Shown in pieces: positions 43,933 to 57,000 of a DNA stretch of 64,000 nucleotides. A program made the position numbers and the translations under genes. The notes under the pieces were generated by a model that worked only from the letters and a program-made list of their open reading frames with translations, was not told the origin of the DNA and searched no databases. This stretch comes from Megalobrama amblycephala (taxonomy: Eukaryota; Chordata; Actinopteri; Cypriniformes; Xenocyprididae): assembly GCF_018812025.1 (NCBI RefSeq), contig NC_063044.1, positions 39,441,243 through 39,505,242 of the forward strand, given 5' to 3'. Numbering within the stretch: position 1 is the first letter of the stretch; each line of letters opens with the position of its first letter.

Positions 43933-44994
43933 TAACAATGGGAGTAATAATTGGCAAGATTTTTATAATATTTCATAGGAATATTGATATATAATTTCTT
44001 TTCCTATATTCACTTGTTGTGTCTCCCAAAATGGCTGATAAACATGCTTTAAGTCCTGGTGTCCTCTACAGTGGGCATGTGAAATCAATGTCCTGTTTCG
44101 TAACAAAGTCATATTTTTATTTAAAACCCCATAATATTTTCCTGAGATGTTGATTTATGATAAACAATTTGATAATTAGTCAGATGTAAATGATAATAAA
44201 AAATATTATCATATTTCCATAAGGTTGTTAAATTTTATCACTAAATTAATGTCAGCCATATTTAAAGACCAAGGAGAGTGAGTGGTCATGTTGAAACCTC
44301 CGAACATTTGGTATCTCTGAATGTGCTCTTTACAGGACATCCAGAGCAAAAATGGGACATGTCTCAGAGAAATTCACTAAAATATAATGTCCTCTACAGA
44401 GGACAAAACTCCATAGCTGGGACTTGAAGTCAGGCTATTGCTCACTAAAGTGGAAATTAACAGCAATTCCAACGGTTTCAACAACTGTGTGTTCTTCAGC
44501 AGAACTTGTTGAAAGGTCAGTTACATTTTTAGCTCTTTTCAGCTCCTAGTTGAGAATATAGAAGATAATTAACAATATAAATGACCTAAATTATCAATAT
44601 AATTAAAAAATGCTGAACATAACTGTTTTACACAATCTGCTATATGCCATCTGCCCTCTGATTGATAAGTAAAATGCCTTTTACTATAATAAAAAAAAAA
44701 AAGTCCCCCTTATAGGTTGTGGTACATGTGTCTTTACTGTGAAATCTTTAATGATTTTTCTAAAGTAAATGTAGAATAACTTTTATATTGTTATTAATAG
44801 CATTTACTGGACTAAAGAAGCTTAGGTTTACCTGATTATCCATACATAATTATTTAGAAAAATCATGTTAAAATTCAAGTAAATATGGCACATTAGACTT
44901 TTGAGGAACATGTAGGCCTATTTGTATTACTGTATCATCAAAAACTATAGAGCATATAGATAGATAGATTCTACAATTCTACAATAATTCTATA

Positions 44995-45306
44995 GTTGCG
45001 TCCCAAATGATGCACTATACACTATGTACTTATACATTATGTACTTATGCATGTAGTGCATGAATTGTAAAAAGTTATTTTGTCATTTAACATCAGAGTC
45101 TGGTACCCTCTCCTCCTCCTCTATGTAATTAAAGCTGTGACAGTTGAGTGCATGAAGTGTCCAACATTCCACACTTAGTTTTTTCCGTTATTCTAGTGCA
45201 TCATCCAGGTACTTAAAGTGTACTATTCTTTTTGGAATTTTCAGTACTTGGCTTGCACTATTTATACTTAAAAACGTCATAGAATAGTGCGCGAATTGGG
45301 ATGCAC
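44995..45306. mobile_element. MITE with GCGTCCCAA-type termini
   Basis: The left end gttgcgtcccaaatgatgca is mirrored at the right by ttgggatgcacct. Matching cactata/tagtgc words lie just inside. It is about 310 bp, diverged, and no duplication was resolved. Confidence 0.5.
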
Positions 45307-46331
45307 CTTATGATAAAGTTGCTGACAGAGACTCCTCCCCCATCAGCCAATCACTGTGTGCATACTCCATAGCAACGAGGTCAAATCCGCCCTTACTCTT
45401 AGCTTAAGACTTTTCTCTATTCCTTAGTAAAAGTTTGTCTCAGCAGCTTTGTGAATAGGTTTTAAGAGAAAACTCTTAGCTAAGAACTTTTACTGCTATT
45501 TAAGAGAACTCTTAGTGGTAAGATAAAATGTTTCGTGAATACAGCCCCTGATATTTATGTATTTTATGTATTCTGCTTTACCGTTATAAAAATCTCACTG
45601 ATTTGCATTACAAGCTATCCAAATTCCATCTTACTTTCTGGCCATATAAATACCAACATCTGCACCAAATTGCACCTTTTTTGCTCAGTTTGGGCCTCTG
45701 AATAAAACTGATATGTTTTTTTTTTTTTTGTGGTGTGAGCTCAATATTCCCACCATATCATACAATATGGACAACAAAAGCCTGATTTAGCAAGCATAAT
45801 ACAAAACATAATGCATATATGCAAACTTTTTCTTTAAGATTTTCTTCAATATTTTGTCCACAGCAAAATATCCAGCATTGTTTACAGGTGTTTTGGTGTT
45901 AATTTACCATCAGAGTCAAAATGGCATTAACACATGCAGTGTAAATGAGTGGTCGGAGTCATTGTAATTACAGTGTGTTGACATAATTAACACTAGTGAT
46001 GAGTTGATACAATTTCCGGTCCTTGCACATTATTTCCGACCACGAGGAGAGGACAGTGTTCAAATATATATAGGTGTATGTCTTGATTTGTAGTTGTTTT
46101 AGCTTATTTTAAAGCTCGTTTTGTCTCATTTTAAACACTCAAGCCATCTTGAGTCCTTGGAAGTTTGCTAAGGCCCCCTTGTTGAGGACCCGACTGTGTC
46201 TCATCCATCGTGATCTCCTCAATCATGATGGATGAGAGACGCAGCCTAAATTGAAATGTGGCTAACATAGTATTTAACCAGTAGATGGCTTCGTGCGCTT
46301 TGTCTCAGAGATGTCAAAATTCTAGTGTTAA

Positions 46332-46547
46332 AGGGATAGTTCACCCAAAAATGAAAATTCTGTCATCATTTACACCCTCTCAAACCTGTATGAATTTCTT
46401 TGTTCTGCTGAACACAAAGGAAGATATTTGGGAGAATGTCAGTAACCAAACAGATCTCGCCCCCCATTGACTACCATAGTATTTATTTTTCCTACTTGAG
46501 GGTGATTAAATGATGACAGAATTTTCATTTTTGGGTGAACTATCCCT
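46332..46547. mobile_element. 216-bp TTAA MITE (AGGGATAGTTCACCC family)
   Basis: It is flanked by TTAA at 46328-46331 and 46548-46551, with termini agggatagttcacccaaaaa and its complement. This is the shortest complete member of the family in the window; its interior hairpin has been shortened compared with 5589 and 26188. Confidence 0.88.
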
Positions 46548-46592
46548 TTAACTAGTTCACTGTCAGTATACCGGGAGAGAAAATACGCTGTA

Positions 46593-47397
46593 GGGGGAGA
46601 ACGGGGGCAAATATAACAGGGGGCGATTGTAACATCTCAAATTACACCAATCAGAAACAAGACAGAACCATGAAACTCATTTTGCATGTGCTCTATGGAG
46701 ATCCCTCTCTGCATGCCAAAGGACAAGCTTCTAAATCATACTTGTTAAAGTTTTTCTACAAAAAATTGTTTTGATGACCATTCTGTTGTCTACATTTGAT
46801 ATCTTTGTCAAACATTATCTTCGTTGTTTCAAGCTAACAGGGTAACCTGTCACGGGGTGGTAGAGTCGGGGGCAATTGTAACACTGCATTACAATTGCCC
46901 CAGACACCATCAAAATAGTGTCCAGCTTAGTAAGGACATCAAAATAGATAGATAGATTCCAATAATTTAAGAAAAGTGTTTTTGCCTCTCAATCTGGGGA
47001 TCCATTTTACTGAGTAGGCTCTGTACACTCTCTGTTCACAGCATGTCTAGGTTCAGACCAAGGAAAACAGCAAGGGGAGTTAATTAATTGTTGTGGATAA
47101 TATGGATGTCATGGAATAATATTGAATAGTTTTAACTATATCTATATTCTTTGGAGTTAATTGTGGTCATTGGTATTTGGTATTACTTGTGTTGTTACAA
47201 TTGCCCTCGCATGTGTAACATTTGACTTCCAATGTTTCAGTCAATATAGTGACTCTAACTTGCTTGTAAACCATTTGGTGACTGTTAACAAGTAGAACAC
47301 AGATACAAATTACTGACATAAAAAATTGTATCCAAATATTTCAAAAGTTTTTGAGTAATTACGACATGACCAAAATTTGTTGCCCCCCGTCTCCCCC
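46593..47397. mobile_element. TA-flanked inverted-repeat element, GGGGGAGAACGGGGGCAA termini
   Basis: The left end gggggagaacgggggcaa and the right end tgccccccgtctccccc are complementary, next to TA at 46591-46592 and 47398-47399. The inside has gggggcaattgtaac and ttacaattgcccc. It resembles 43038-43932 in termini and inner motif, so the two are related families. Confidence 0.75.
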
Positions 47398-47689
47398 TAC
47401 TCAGGTAAAAAAAAACAAAAAACCTTTGACCTTTGTAAATTTGGTTTTCAATGTCATATAAATAATGACCAGTTTTACAACAGAACAAAAATTGAGTCTA
47501 AAAAGGAACTTTCAAGATCCAAATGAGATTCCACGACATGATTCCAGAAGTTTATCAATATCATTATCACTAGCTATTATTTTCCCATAGGCTATGTTTT
47601 TGGAAAACCAGTTATTTAGACTGGTTAGCCTATTTGGCAAAGAAACGAAGGGTTCACAAAACAGTGTAAGCTCAGTTAGTTTGTTTGCG

Positions 47690-48075
47690 CGTTTCTAAAG
47701 CTACATGACAAGCGATGGGAAAACGTGATGCCTGCCTCGAAGCCTTTTTGAAGTTTACTTGGAAGGAAGCAAAGGGGCGGGGAGGGGATTCTGCGCGCAC
47801 AGCGGCATTCCTGACAGCGAGAGGGGTCGCGAGACGCCGTTTACGAATATTCCAAAAATCCACTGTCACTGTTTTCGGGCCGCTTCTCTCAGTTCTGCTC
47901 ACGCGCGCCTTCTGAGCAACGCAAGTCTTCTCGTGCCTTGTAGAGGCAGCATACCGCTTCCTTCCAAGTTTCAGACACTGAAACATCCGGAGTTTGGTCG
48001 TCGCTGGTACTGGAAGTAGTCAGTCTGTCTACCCAGGAGCAAGTTACGCAGCGAACATGTACAAATATGTACAGT
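47690..48075 (+). promoter_or_regulatory. mmd2: mmd2 promoter and 5' UTR
   Basis: A GC-rich, CpG-containing block (about 47760-47920: aaggggcggggagggg and gaggggtcgcgagacgccg) lies just upstream of the first coding exon, including a GC box. The overlapping open frames on both strands look like GC-driven shadows. Confidence 0.55.
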
Positions 48076-51000
48076 ATGGATTTTAGGAGGACGAAGTTCG
48101 GCAGGTAAATTGCATCTAAGCATAGCATTTCTAACATTGTTTTCTTAATATTGCTGGGAAATCTTTTTTTTTTTTTTTTTTTTTTTTTAATAATATAACT
48201 TAGGCTATTTATGCTTTCTCTTGTGTTAATAATAGAAAAGCATAATTGAAATGAAAGCTGATAATAAGAATAGGCTATATCAGTATAAAACAATATGAAG
48301 CGCGAGATGGATTAGTGCAAACATGTTTGAAGAAGCCATCGTGTGGGAAAAATCTTGAGGTTCTGTCAACTTCTACTTTCATTTTATTTCTGCACTGCTT
48401 CAACTTTGCTTGCACTTTTTGTGAGGATTTCCTGCAGACCATCACACACACGAGTTGAAACAGACTGCAGTGTTTGTTTTAAACAATAAGCCTAGCTTTA
48501 AACATCGTTTGTTCATTCATTCATCATATTGTTTGTGTTGTGATAAAACATTTCTTCAGTTTTAGATAGGAATAGGCCTACATGTAGTGTCTATCCATAT
48601 AGGCTAGAAAGATTATATGGAAATTCAAGTTTGAAAGTAGTTTATAGAATTTCCTGTGGTAAAAAAATGTGTTTTCCTGTGCATTAACATTAAATGAACA
48701 TACATTCATTCCCATGAGCTGAAAATGATTATTCACTTTCCTCGTATATCAGTACGTTTGTGACATGTCCAATCTTTTTAACAATAAACCCTCTTATGTG
48801 GCATTTAATAATTCTGTTTACCCATAAATATTCATGTCACATGGTTTTCTCGGAATAGTGTTCCAGAACATTATTATTATGACATTTTGTCACATGTTTT
48901 TTTTTTTTTTTCCAATAGGACTAAAGATATTTTAAAAGTGTTAATAGTTTTGAGTGATGCCAAATTTAGCCAATGTCAGGCCACATATCTGGCAAACATA
49001 AACAGGCTTTGTGTTTGCCTTTTGAGATCTTTGCCCCCATGAGGTTGTTGACTAGTGGGATTACATGCAAATGCTATTTTTGTTCCTCTTTAATTTCATG
49101 TGAGTTATTTCAGTTAAGCATCTCAATGCTCAATATTTGTGTATAAGAACATCACAATACCCACTTGATTTCATGCACCCACAACAGAGAATTTTATATA
49201 GTGAAACATACAGAAATGGGCAAAAATTATATAATTTATCAATTTAAACTGATGGATTTAGGTAAAACACTGTTACCATACCTAGAGGCAGTGTTTCCTC
49301 TTAATTCCAGATAACTCTCAGGTGAGTAATAACAAACCTAACCTTTCAGCACCTGATCGCTTTCATTTAATCTCCACAATCTTCTCAGAAAGGTCAGAAA
49401 CAGGGTCAATCTCGTCTCATAAAGTATAGTACAATTAATCATACTGTGTGTATTTTTGTCCCTTGTGACTGTTTGGTTTGGATCCTCCTTGTTTTAGGGA
49501 CAAGAGACTTGCACTGTCGCCATCTGTGTGCATATTTGGTTTTTGGAAGGGATATTTGGGCCTCTGTCGTATGCGATTAGCACACAGTCACTCGGTGAAT
49601 TGTCTGTGCTCATAGAAGATCTGGCCTTCATGAAGCTGGAGAATATGAAAAGATACTAAGCAACTTTATAATGACTGAAATATTAGATTACTTGCATGTA
49701 AATATCGCAAACAACTATTTTATGCATGTAAATATTGCAAACAACTAGCTGTTTATAACATTGTAAAGTGTTTTCCAAAGAGTTGATATTGCAATATGGT
49801 AGAGCATTATGCAACAAAATACACTTGCTGTGCGGTCTGGAAAAATAAGAACTTGAGGTCAGCCTTAAAATGCAATGTTTGATGTCACAACTAGTATGTA
49901 GGGCCACATTAGGCATGAGCAGACATCTTGGCTTAAACCCAAGACCAGCACTCTGTATCATGTTGCTGTAGAGGCTCTGTAAAGTGTAAACATCCAAATC
50001 TCTGAATGTTTTCTCTAGTGAAGGGCCACTGACGAGTCTCACCATCCTTCATCCTCATGGTGTGGCATTATCTTATTTTCATAATAGCATCAACACTGAA
50101 CTATTCCTGTGTTCTTATATTCCTGCTGAGAGTGGATCACAAAAGTCGGAGAATTTGAAATATTGCTTATTAATTTCACACCATAACATGAAGTTTGAAT
50201 CTCAGATGGTCTCTAATCATGCATCATTTACAGTTTCATAAGGGGCAGAAATCAAATCAATGGGAAGAATTGCTAAAAACATTTATAGAAAAGTACATGT
50301 ATGTGTCTATAGTGGCAAACTGACATTGCTACAATGAGGCTGAGCTTCCCGGTTTGCCTCCAGATGCCATCATATAAAAGCAATTCCTTTTATAAAGGCC
50401 AAGCAGAGACACACCGGGTGCTGAACCCTGGAGCGACGCCAAACATTCATTTAATGAACTCATGCATGATAATGAACAGGATGCCCTGTAGTGCTCTGAC
50501 ATCTGAGTAAATATTTTCCCTGAATATAGTAAAAAATGGCAAAGCAGTGATAGGAATAGTGGCACTAAATATATCCAATAATTCTGGTGCTTAAAGGCAA
50601 ATTCTGCATGAACTAGCATCTCTGGTGCATTTGGGCTTTATAATTGAATGTATGATTGTGAATGCGGTTTCTACATCACACCTAGATCACTCTTTTTTTA
50701 CAACAAATATTTACATTCAAATAATTGAAAAGAAATCAGAATATGAAAGGATGTTTCATAACAGAAAGGACATGACAACCCTTTAAGTCAGCCTGTATGT
50801 TTTAGTGGCAGAACTATCTTTGAAAAGATTACAGCTGAAGACAATAAATGTGGTCACTGCTAGAAATATGCTATAATTAAGACATATAATCAAGAAGCAA
50901 AGTAAGATGGTTTCCAGAGCTCGCTGAGCTCGCCTCATTTATTCTGGTTAGCAGTCTAGCCCACTTCCCTGTGTCCTCATGCACATTAATTAAATCACAC

Positions 51001-54000
51001 AGATAAAGAGTGTTTGGGGGGAAATAAAAAAGAAAATCCCAAGCCTCAGGTTGGCATGGAGACTATGACATCATCACCTAATACATCAGCGGCTCAATGT
51101 AAGTGGCATAAAAGACCTCATTCCGAACAGGATTAGCTTCGTCGTTAGGTAGTTACAGATGCTAGGCAACCGTGCAATAGAAGAAAATTCTAAAAATGTG
51201 ATCTGAATGCATATTAAATCTTTGAGGTGCCACAAAGAGGGTTACCTAATGCTCTTGAACCTGAACATTATGTGCTCTTTATCCTTAATGTGTTTCATAT
51301 AGTCCAAATTATTCTCTGAAATGAAAAAGAGTTGAAGCTGTAATACTTGGCTGCTTTTTCTGTGCCATCAGTTCTGGTAAACAAGATGTGTAAGAAATTT
51401 GAGGGTTTTTGGTCAGTAAGGTGTTTTGTTTTTAAGGAAAGTGATATTTTTATTAAACAAGGTTGCATTAAATTAATCAAAAGTGACATTTATAATGTTA
51501 CAAAATATTTCTATTTCAAATAAATGCAGTTATTTTTACCTTTAAACTCATTAATGAAATTCCACAAAAATATTAATCAGCACAATAATAAGAATGTTAC
51601 TTGAATGTTAATGTTTCTTGAGCATCGAATCATAATATTAGAATGATTTCTGAAGGATCATGTGACACTGAAGACTGGAGTAATGATGCTGAAAATTCAG
51701 CTTTGTCATTAAAAGAATAAAATACCTCAAATATCTCAGAGTAATATAATTTTACCGTATTTTCTAAATAAATGTAGACTTAGTGAGCACAAGAGACTTT
51801 AAAAATATTAAAGAATCTTACCAACCCCACATTTTTAAATGTTAGGGTACATAAATATAGATATTATTCTTAGAATTGTATACATTTTTACTAGGATGAC
51901 ATCTGCAAGGCTTCAAATGAATGCATCTGATTTTAAATGGAAAGAGAAAAAACTGAGACCCTCAGTATCAAAATTTAAGCACTTCAAATTCACAAAAATA
52001 TCTTTTTTAGGTTTATGAACAACCGAGTCCCATCTAGCAAGAGATACCAGCCAACTGAATATGAGCATGCAGCCAACTGTGCCACGCATGGAGTAAGTGG
52101 AAATCTACTTCTTATCTCACACAGAGCAGGACAAAACAAAACGTAGGAGAAACCTGAATGAAAATAACAGCGTGAGATCACAAACTGGACGGGTTGGTCA
52201 ACATTTAGCATAAAGACCTGTGGTTTTGTGTATTATATTGGCAGAAGGAAGAGGGTGTTGTCTAGAGGGAAAGATTTGATGCCATTGTCCTGTAACAGAA
52301 GGTTCACCAAGGTCATAAAAAACCCACAGAGATTTTTTGGACAGACATTTTATGGATATTCAGGGGGAAAATTATTTAACAAAACCATTAAATCACAGTC
52401 ATCAGGTCATTGTCTTTTTCATACTGTCATTTGTTTGAGTCAGTTCTCTGTTCAGCCTTGCTTCTGGTCTTCATTTATGCTCGTGTGTTTTATATGGGCA
52501 TGTTGGGATAACATGTTGTTTGGATAACATCCTGCTCTCTAATCCCTGCCTCTCAGAGCCGCACATCTGGCACGGCCAGTTCACGAGCTTCAGCATGAGA
52601 CATTGACCACACACCAAATCCTCTTTGCATCAAGCCATGAAAATTTCCTGTGTATGTTTGTTGACTTTGAAATAATGTGTTTATGTCGGAGATGCTGTAA
52701 ATGCCTAAAACTGCTGGTTTTGTTTATTACCTTCTGTAAAAAGATGGCTTCTGTAGAAAATCAAAAAGGCTCATGAGACATGTAAAGAAGATTTGATCAG
52801 ACACACACATTGACAGATGGAAGGAGGGTTGGTCAGAGACCACAAATATTAGAATTTTACATTTTCCTGATGCAATTACTATAATCCAGTTATCAAACCG
52901 GACATACATCATGTAGGACAGGAGTTGGCCATTTTAGGTCATTTTGTATTTAAGTATTATAACATAGTGTTGTAATAAAGACCAGTTGAGGGCTGAGTCA
53001 GAGTCAAGAATGAGTCCACATGCACCTAAATCCATTACCACAAGACCATGAAAATATAGCCTTGGTCTTGGTCATTGAGTCCAAATTCAAGACTATATTT
53101 TCATGGTCTTGGTCTTATTCCATGACATGAAAATATGGTCTTGGACTGCTCCTCAAGTCTGAGTATAAGACCATATTTTTATGGTCTTGGTCCTCAAGAC
53201 TGAGTCTAAGAGCAGTTTCCTCAAGTCTAAGTCCATGACAAGACCAAGACCATGAAAATATGGTCTTGAACTGGTCCTCAAGTCTAAGACCGTATTTTCA
53301 TAGTCTTGGTCTTAGTCTGCCGATTCCACAACAAGACCATAAAAATATGACCGTAAAAAATATGCTCTTGGTCTTCATATCCAAGTTCAATGCCATATTT
53401 TTCATGATTTTGGCCTTTAAGACTAAGTCTAAGACCATTTTTCCATGGTCCTGGTCTTAGTTTATATGCTCCTGAGTCCACAACAAGAGCAAAACCATGA
53501 AAATATGGTCTTGGACTGGTCCTCAAGCCTGAGTCTAAGCAAAGACTATAGAATAACACAAGACGCGTCACTCTAATTGTTTTGAATGGGAGAAAGTGAA
53601 ATGCGCAATATGGCGGAATAAGTCCCGCCTTCTAAATAAGAGCCAATCGCCGACTGGTAAAGTCATCGCGTCACTTCAGCGGCAGTTAGAATCACCGGTT
53701 TCAGACGCGAGCCTCCGAAGAGACGCGCATTTAGGTCTGCGCATCCGCATTAGCTTGATCCAGCCTGAAAAATACAGTTTTTTTTGTCATGATTCGAGCG
53801 TTTAGAAACTACATTTATGAGCCGGTTGTTGTTAGATTTCATTGGTGATATCAAATATGAAATTTAATCATAAGGTTGGCGAACAGTTTTGGAGAATTTG
53901 ATGTTTCCCCATTCAAACAGATTGCATGATGCCCAGGATGCCCGAGAGGCATTTCAAAGATGGCCGCCGAGTGAAATGACTTGTCTTAAAGGGACTTTGG

Positions 54001-57000
54001 TCTAAGACCGTATTTTCATGGCCTTGGTCTTAGTCTGCTCATTCCACAACAAGACCGTAAAAATATGACCGTAAAAATTCTCTTGGTCTTCATATCCAAG
54101 TTCAATACCATATTTTCATGGTCTTGGTCCTCAAGTCCAAGGGATTAAGACCGCATTTTCATAGTCTTAGTCTACATGCTTCCGATTCCAAAACAAGACC
54201 ATAAAAATATGACCGTAAACATATGCTCTTGGTCTTCATATCCAAGTTCAATACCATATTTTCTTGGTCTTGGTTTTGGTCCGTTAGTCTGAGTCCAACA
54301 CCATATTTAAATGGTCTTGGTCCACATGCTCCTGAGTCCACAAAAAGACCAAGACCATGAAAATATGATCTTGACTCACCCTTGAGTCAGAGTCCAAGTC
54401 CATATTTTCATGGTCTTGGGGCTTCATTTATAAACATGCGTACACACAGATTTGAACATAGAGTGAGTGTATGCTAAAATCCACACCAACGTTCATATTT
54501 ATAAAAACGGTCTTTGACGTGGAAAAGTGCTTAGAGCCACGTCAGGTTCTAAGCAGATGTACACACTTTAACTTGTGGCAGAGAGTCAGAGTACTGCAGG
54601 TATTTGGAAATCTAAGCAATTCTTGCCTCTTGCAATTCTCAAGTAAGGATTTGGCTGTTGACTGGTCCTCTTTTGTTTGTTAATGACATTAATTAGGCGA
54701 CGTTTACAAGCGGAGAAACCATTCAGCTGTGCACAATTATAAATTTCACACCTGGAAGAGAGGCGTAGGCATGGTTTTTTGTGTGTACGTTTGTTCTCTG
54801 AATCACACATACACACATTTGAGAAAGGTTTGTAAGATCAAATGTAGGACGGTTTCTATGCAACATTTTATAAATGAGGCCCTTTGTCTTGTTGTGGACT
54901 CGGGAGCATGATGATCAAACTCAGATGAGCTGGTCTTGACTCCAACACTGATATAACACATAAAAAAACCCTTATTAATTAATAACTCAAGAAAATACAA
55001 AAAAGACACATAATGATTTTGTCTTCTGTTCAGTTCTGGATCATTCCCAGTATCATGGGCAGCTCAGTGTTGTACTTCCTCTCTGATGACCAGTGGGAGA
55101 CCATCTCTGCATGGATGTATGGTACAGGTCTGTCTGGGCTGTTCATCATGTCCACCATGTTCCATACAGTGTCCTGGAAGAAAAGTCATCTCAGGTGAGT
55201 CATAACGGGTATCATTTTAAAAGCTATGATGGCTGCTGATACATTGTTTTAAACGTTTTCCAAGTTCTATTGTATTTTAGAACAGAAAGGAAGGAACCTG
55301 AGATTCCCATATACATTCACATACATTTTAACCTAAACTCTTGATATTGAATAAAAAAGCATGTTATTTGTCAACATTGTGCTTTTTAAAAGGAGCATGT
55401 GCAGTTTGTATAACATGTTTTGTGCCTTAGGGGATTCAATGATTAAACACACATGCTCATTATAAAGTGCCTTTAGATGTGAAACAGATTTCCTCAATTA
55501 ATTAGGCAAGTTTTCTGTAATTTTTTAAATAATTCAACTGCATTTATGCATATATTATATATATGTGTGTAATTTTCTTCTCATCTTCAAACCAATGCAT
55601 TTCAAAAGTATGACAACAGATGCCATCTGAAATGAAATATTTCCACCCGACATGTTGACTGTCGAGCCATGAATTTACAGAAAACAAGAGTAGTCAAATG
55701 TCTTCTGGCATGTAGCTTATGTCATAGCTTATGATGACTCTTGGCAGATAAAGTGTGGTTTCGTGCTACATTAGCAGCAGCAACGTAGACTGAGCAACGT
55801 TCTTATATGTCTATGGTGCAATATTTAACCTATGCAAAATGTTGTTTTAGGCTTAAGTTTATTTGCATATTCTGTGCCAGGAGGAAGTGTCAGCTGCAAA
55901 TGCAGACTTAGTGGAAACATTATGAATGAACTTTGGATCTTCATCAGACCAGGACACCTACGCAGTTACACATGAATCCACATTTGACTCAGCAGATGCA
56001 TTCACATGGGCCTGTCAGTTCATGTTCACAACTGTCAGCTTCATCAATCTGTGATTCACACATGGAATCGCCCATTTCACCCATATGAAAAGAACAAAAA
56101 CAGTCATTAAGGAAGAACAGGACTCAAATCTATAGAAATGGGTTGCAACATGCTTCGCCACAGTCACCTGCATTTGTTTTATATAAAGCAATGTACAAGG
56201 TTTCTTTAATAGTCAAAATATCTATTATTCTGGTATACTGAAAACTTTGGGTCAATAAGATTTTTTTTTAATACTTTTATTCAGCAAGGACACATTAAAT
56301 TGATCAAATGTGAGTCAAGACATTAGGAATGTTTCAAAAGATTTATATTTCAAATAAAAGCTGTTCTGTTATATTTTCAATTCATCAAAGAAAAATATTA
56401 AGCAGCACAACAGTTTTCAACATTGATAAGTGTATTTTTAAGCAGCAAATCATCATATTGTAATGATTTCTGTAGAATCATGTGACACTGAAACTGGAGT
56501 AATGATGCTGAAAATTCAGCTTTTGCAGCGTTGGTGAACATAGGAGACTTCTTTCAAAAACAAACGACCCCAAACTTTGAAATGGTGATGCAGAAGGATC
56601 AGAAGGATATACAAGCCAGTACAAAGATGTGAGATTGATTTTTATCAGGAATGAGTATTTAAAAAACATTTTCTTATGTCTTGCTATAACAGGAAGGTGG
56701 AGCAGCGATTCCACATGTGCGACAGGATGGTGATATATTTCTTTATAGCTGCATCTTATGCACCCTGGTGAGTACGAGATGTGTGTGTCCGCTGGATATA
56801 CACAGCTTCACAGGGATGAGTGTGTTACTGACACAGGTGTGTTGTGTTGTGTGCAGGCTGAACCTGAGAGAACTAGGACCCTGGGCTGTCCACATGCGCT
56901 GGTTGGTGTGGATCATGGCCTGCGCTGGCTCTGCTTATGTCTTCTTTTTTCATGAGAAGTATGCGTCCATTTATTTGAGGACATACAATCAAACCAAAAA

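Larger units (their letters stand above)
42600..47640. other. Intergenic DNA between wipi2 and mmd2
   Basis: No gene is seen in this 5-kb stretch, which separates the divergent promoters of wipi2 and mmd2. It holds four inverted-repeat elements listed separately. Around 44050-44430 two tttaagtcctggtgtcctct / cagctgggacttgaag-type blocks face each other, and 45380-45540 has repeated cttaagac/ctcttagctaag words. These may be further eroded elements. Confidence 0.6.
53020..54960. repeat. Palindromic minisatellite (gaccatgaaaatatggtc units)
   Basis: mmd2 intron 2 holds many copies of a unit centred on the palindrome accaagaccatgaaaatatg plus gtcttggt, joined by words such as ctcaagtctgagtc and tgctcctgagtccacaac. 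Orientation alternates because the unit is its own complement. Two unrelated elements (53540-53999 and 54419-54883) are inserted in it. Outer traces reach about 54960 (tcttgttgtggactcgggag). Confidence 0.8.

Noticed and set aside
47672..48293. Overlapping open frames on both strands near the mmd2 start
   Set aside because: GC- and CpG-rich promoter sequence lacks stops by composition; one frame also includes a poly-lysine run from the T-tract. No family recognised.
53020..54420. Regularly recurring short palindromic repeats resembling a CRISPR array
   Set aside because: Vertebrate context, irregular spacing, related spacers and alternating orientation; a minisatellite explains it.
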